NCBI GenBank assembly: GCA_029339195.1 | Contig: JAPTJF010000514.1 | Location: forward strand, 1 to 42,169 | From: Micractinium sp. NFX-FRZ | Taxonomy: Eukaryota; Chlorophyta; Trebouxiophyceae; Chlorellales; Chlorellaceae | Length of the DNA: 42,169 nucleotides | Direction: 5' to 3' | Part shown: piece by piece, positions 41,729-42,169 of the stretch | Layout of the letters: every line of letters begins with the position of its first letter | Position numbering within the stretch: position 1 is the first letter of the stretch | Program-made: the position numbers and the translations under genes | The notes under the pieces: model-generated | What the model was told of the DNA's origin: nothing | Seen by the model: the letters and a program-made list of their open reading frames with translations, nothing else | Databases searched by the model: none

Positions 41729-42169
41729 CTGCATTGCACTGCTCGTTGGGCAGCGCCGCGTGGGGGGGGGAGGGGAGGAGGGGCGCGGGGCGGTGTGAGC
41801 GGGGCAAGGCGGGGCAGGGGCGGGAGGGCAGCATAGGGCGGCTGGCGGCACAGCTGGTGGCGCAGCAAGCAAGCAAGTGGGGTGGGGCGTGGGTGCGTGC
41901 TGGCAAGCCCTCAGGTGTTGGGGGAGGGTGTCACATGCACATAAGGGCACAACGGGCGGGCCCAGGGTGGAGGCCATCCCCGCGCTCCTGGCTGCCTCCT
42001 GCCAGCTGGAAGCCAGCCTGAAGCTGCACGCAGGCACCTGCGGGTGGGATGGGCGGAGGCGGGGCCACGGTGGTTGACGTCGTCTCTCGCTTGGGGGTGG
42101 GGGGCAGGCCGGGCGGTGTGAGGCAAAGCAGCAGGAGGCAAGCAGCCGGCTTCTTTCAAGCTCCCCTCT
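41729..42169. other. Unresolved 5' region of gene A
   Basis: The first modelled exon (acceptor before 41728) needs two carried bases, so at least one exon lies upstream. A possible exon ends at an AG|GTGCCT donor near 42027 with the right phase, but its composition gives no support and there is no signal peptide. The true start probably lies right of the window. Confidence 0.4.

Noticed and set aside
1..42169. tRNA, rRNA or other structured RNA genes
   Set aside because: None recognised by eye on either strand; a covariance-model scan would be needed to exclude small ones.

Overview
The window looks like nuclear DNA from a chlamydomonadalean (volvocine-type) green alga. It is very GC-rich and dense in G/C microsatellites. 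Its genes are cut into many 40-250 nt exons with GTGAGT/GTGCGT-type donors and (T)GCAG acceptors, and several proteins carry SPPPP/PPPSP hydroxyproline-rich linkers. The organism is inferred from these traits; no marker gene is present. None of the long uninterrupted ORFs is a gene by itself. I rebuilt the genes by joining exons whose splice phases agree, and three models close exactly in frame.

Layout, left to right. (1) 5599 to beyond 1, minus strand: a secreted proline-rich protein of unknown fold, cut by the left edge inside a polyproline exon (poly-G on the plus strand). (2) 18393-6864, minus: 'gene B', a 951-residue secreted protein with signal peptide, N-terminal module, MACPF (perforin-like) domain, cysteine-rich module and three SUEL-type galactose/rhamnose-binding lectin domains. 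(3) 18702-29537, plus: a 1139-residue secreted protein with four fibronectin-III-like domains and a tandem pair of an unrecognised C-terminal domain; it is divergent from gene B across about 310 bp. (4) About 41728 (5' end unresolved) to 30904, minus: 'gene A', a paralogue of B in which the MACPF and cysteine-rich part is followed by a Hedgehog/Intein (Hint, Hog-like) autoprocessing domain instead of lectins; a long proline-rich linker precedes the MACPF part.

Together this is a cluster of secreted, modular, probably cell-surface or matrix proteins. Two MACPF paralogues share a core but have exchanged C-terminal modules: a glycan-binding tail (B) and a self-cleaving/ligating tail (A). The plus-strand gene grew by repeated duplication of three-exon FN3 cassettes with identical intron phases. 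Pore formation, glycan targeting and protein splicing are inferences from family membership; no function is shown by sequence alone.

The introns carry a second signal. In all four genes, segments spanning an exon edge (exon end plus splice site plus intron start) recur as decayed copies inside the adjoining intron. At least ten cases are listed. This looks like a local process that repeatedly duplicates splice junctions.
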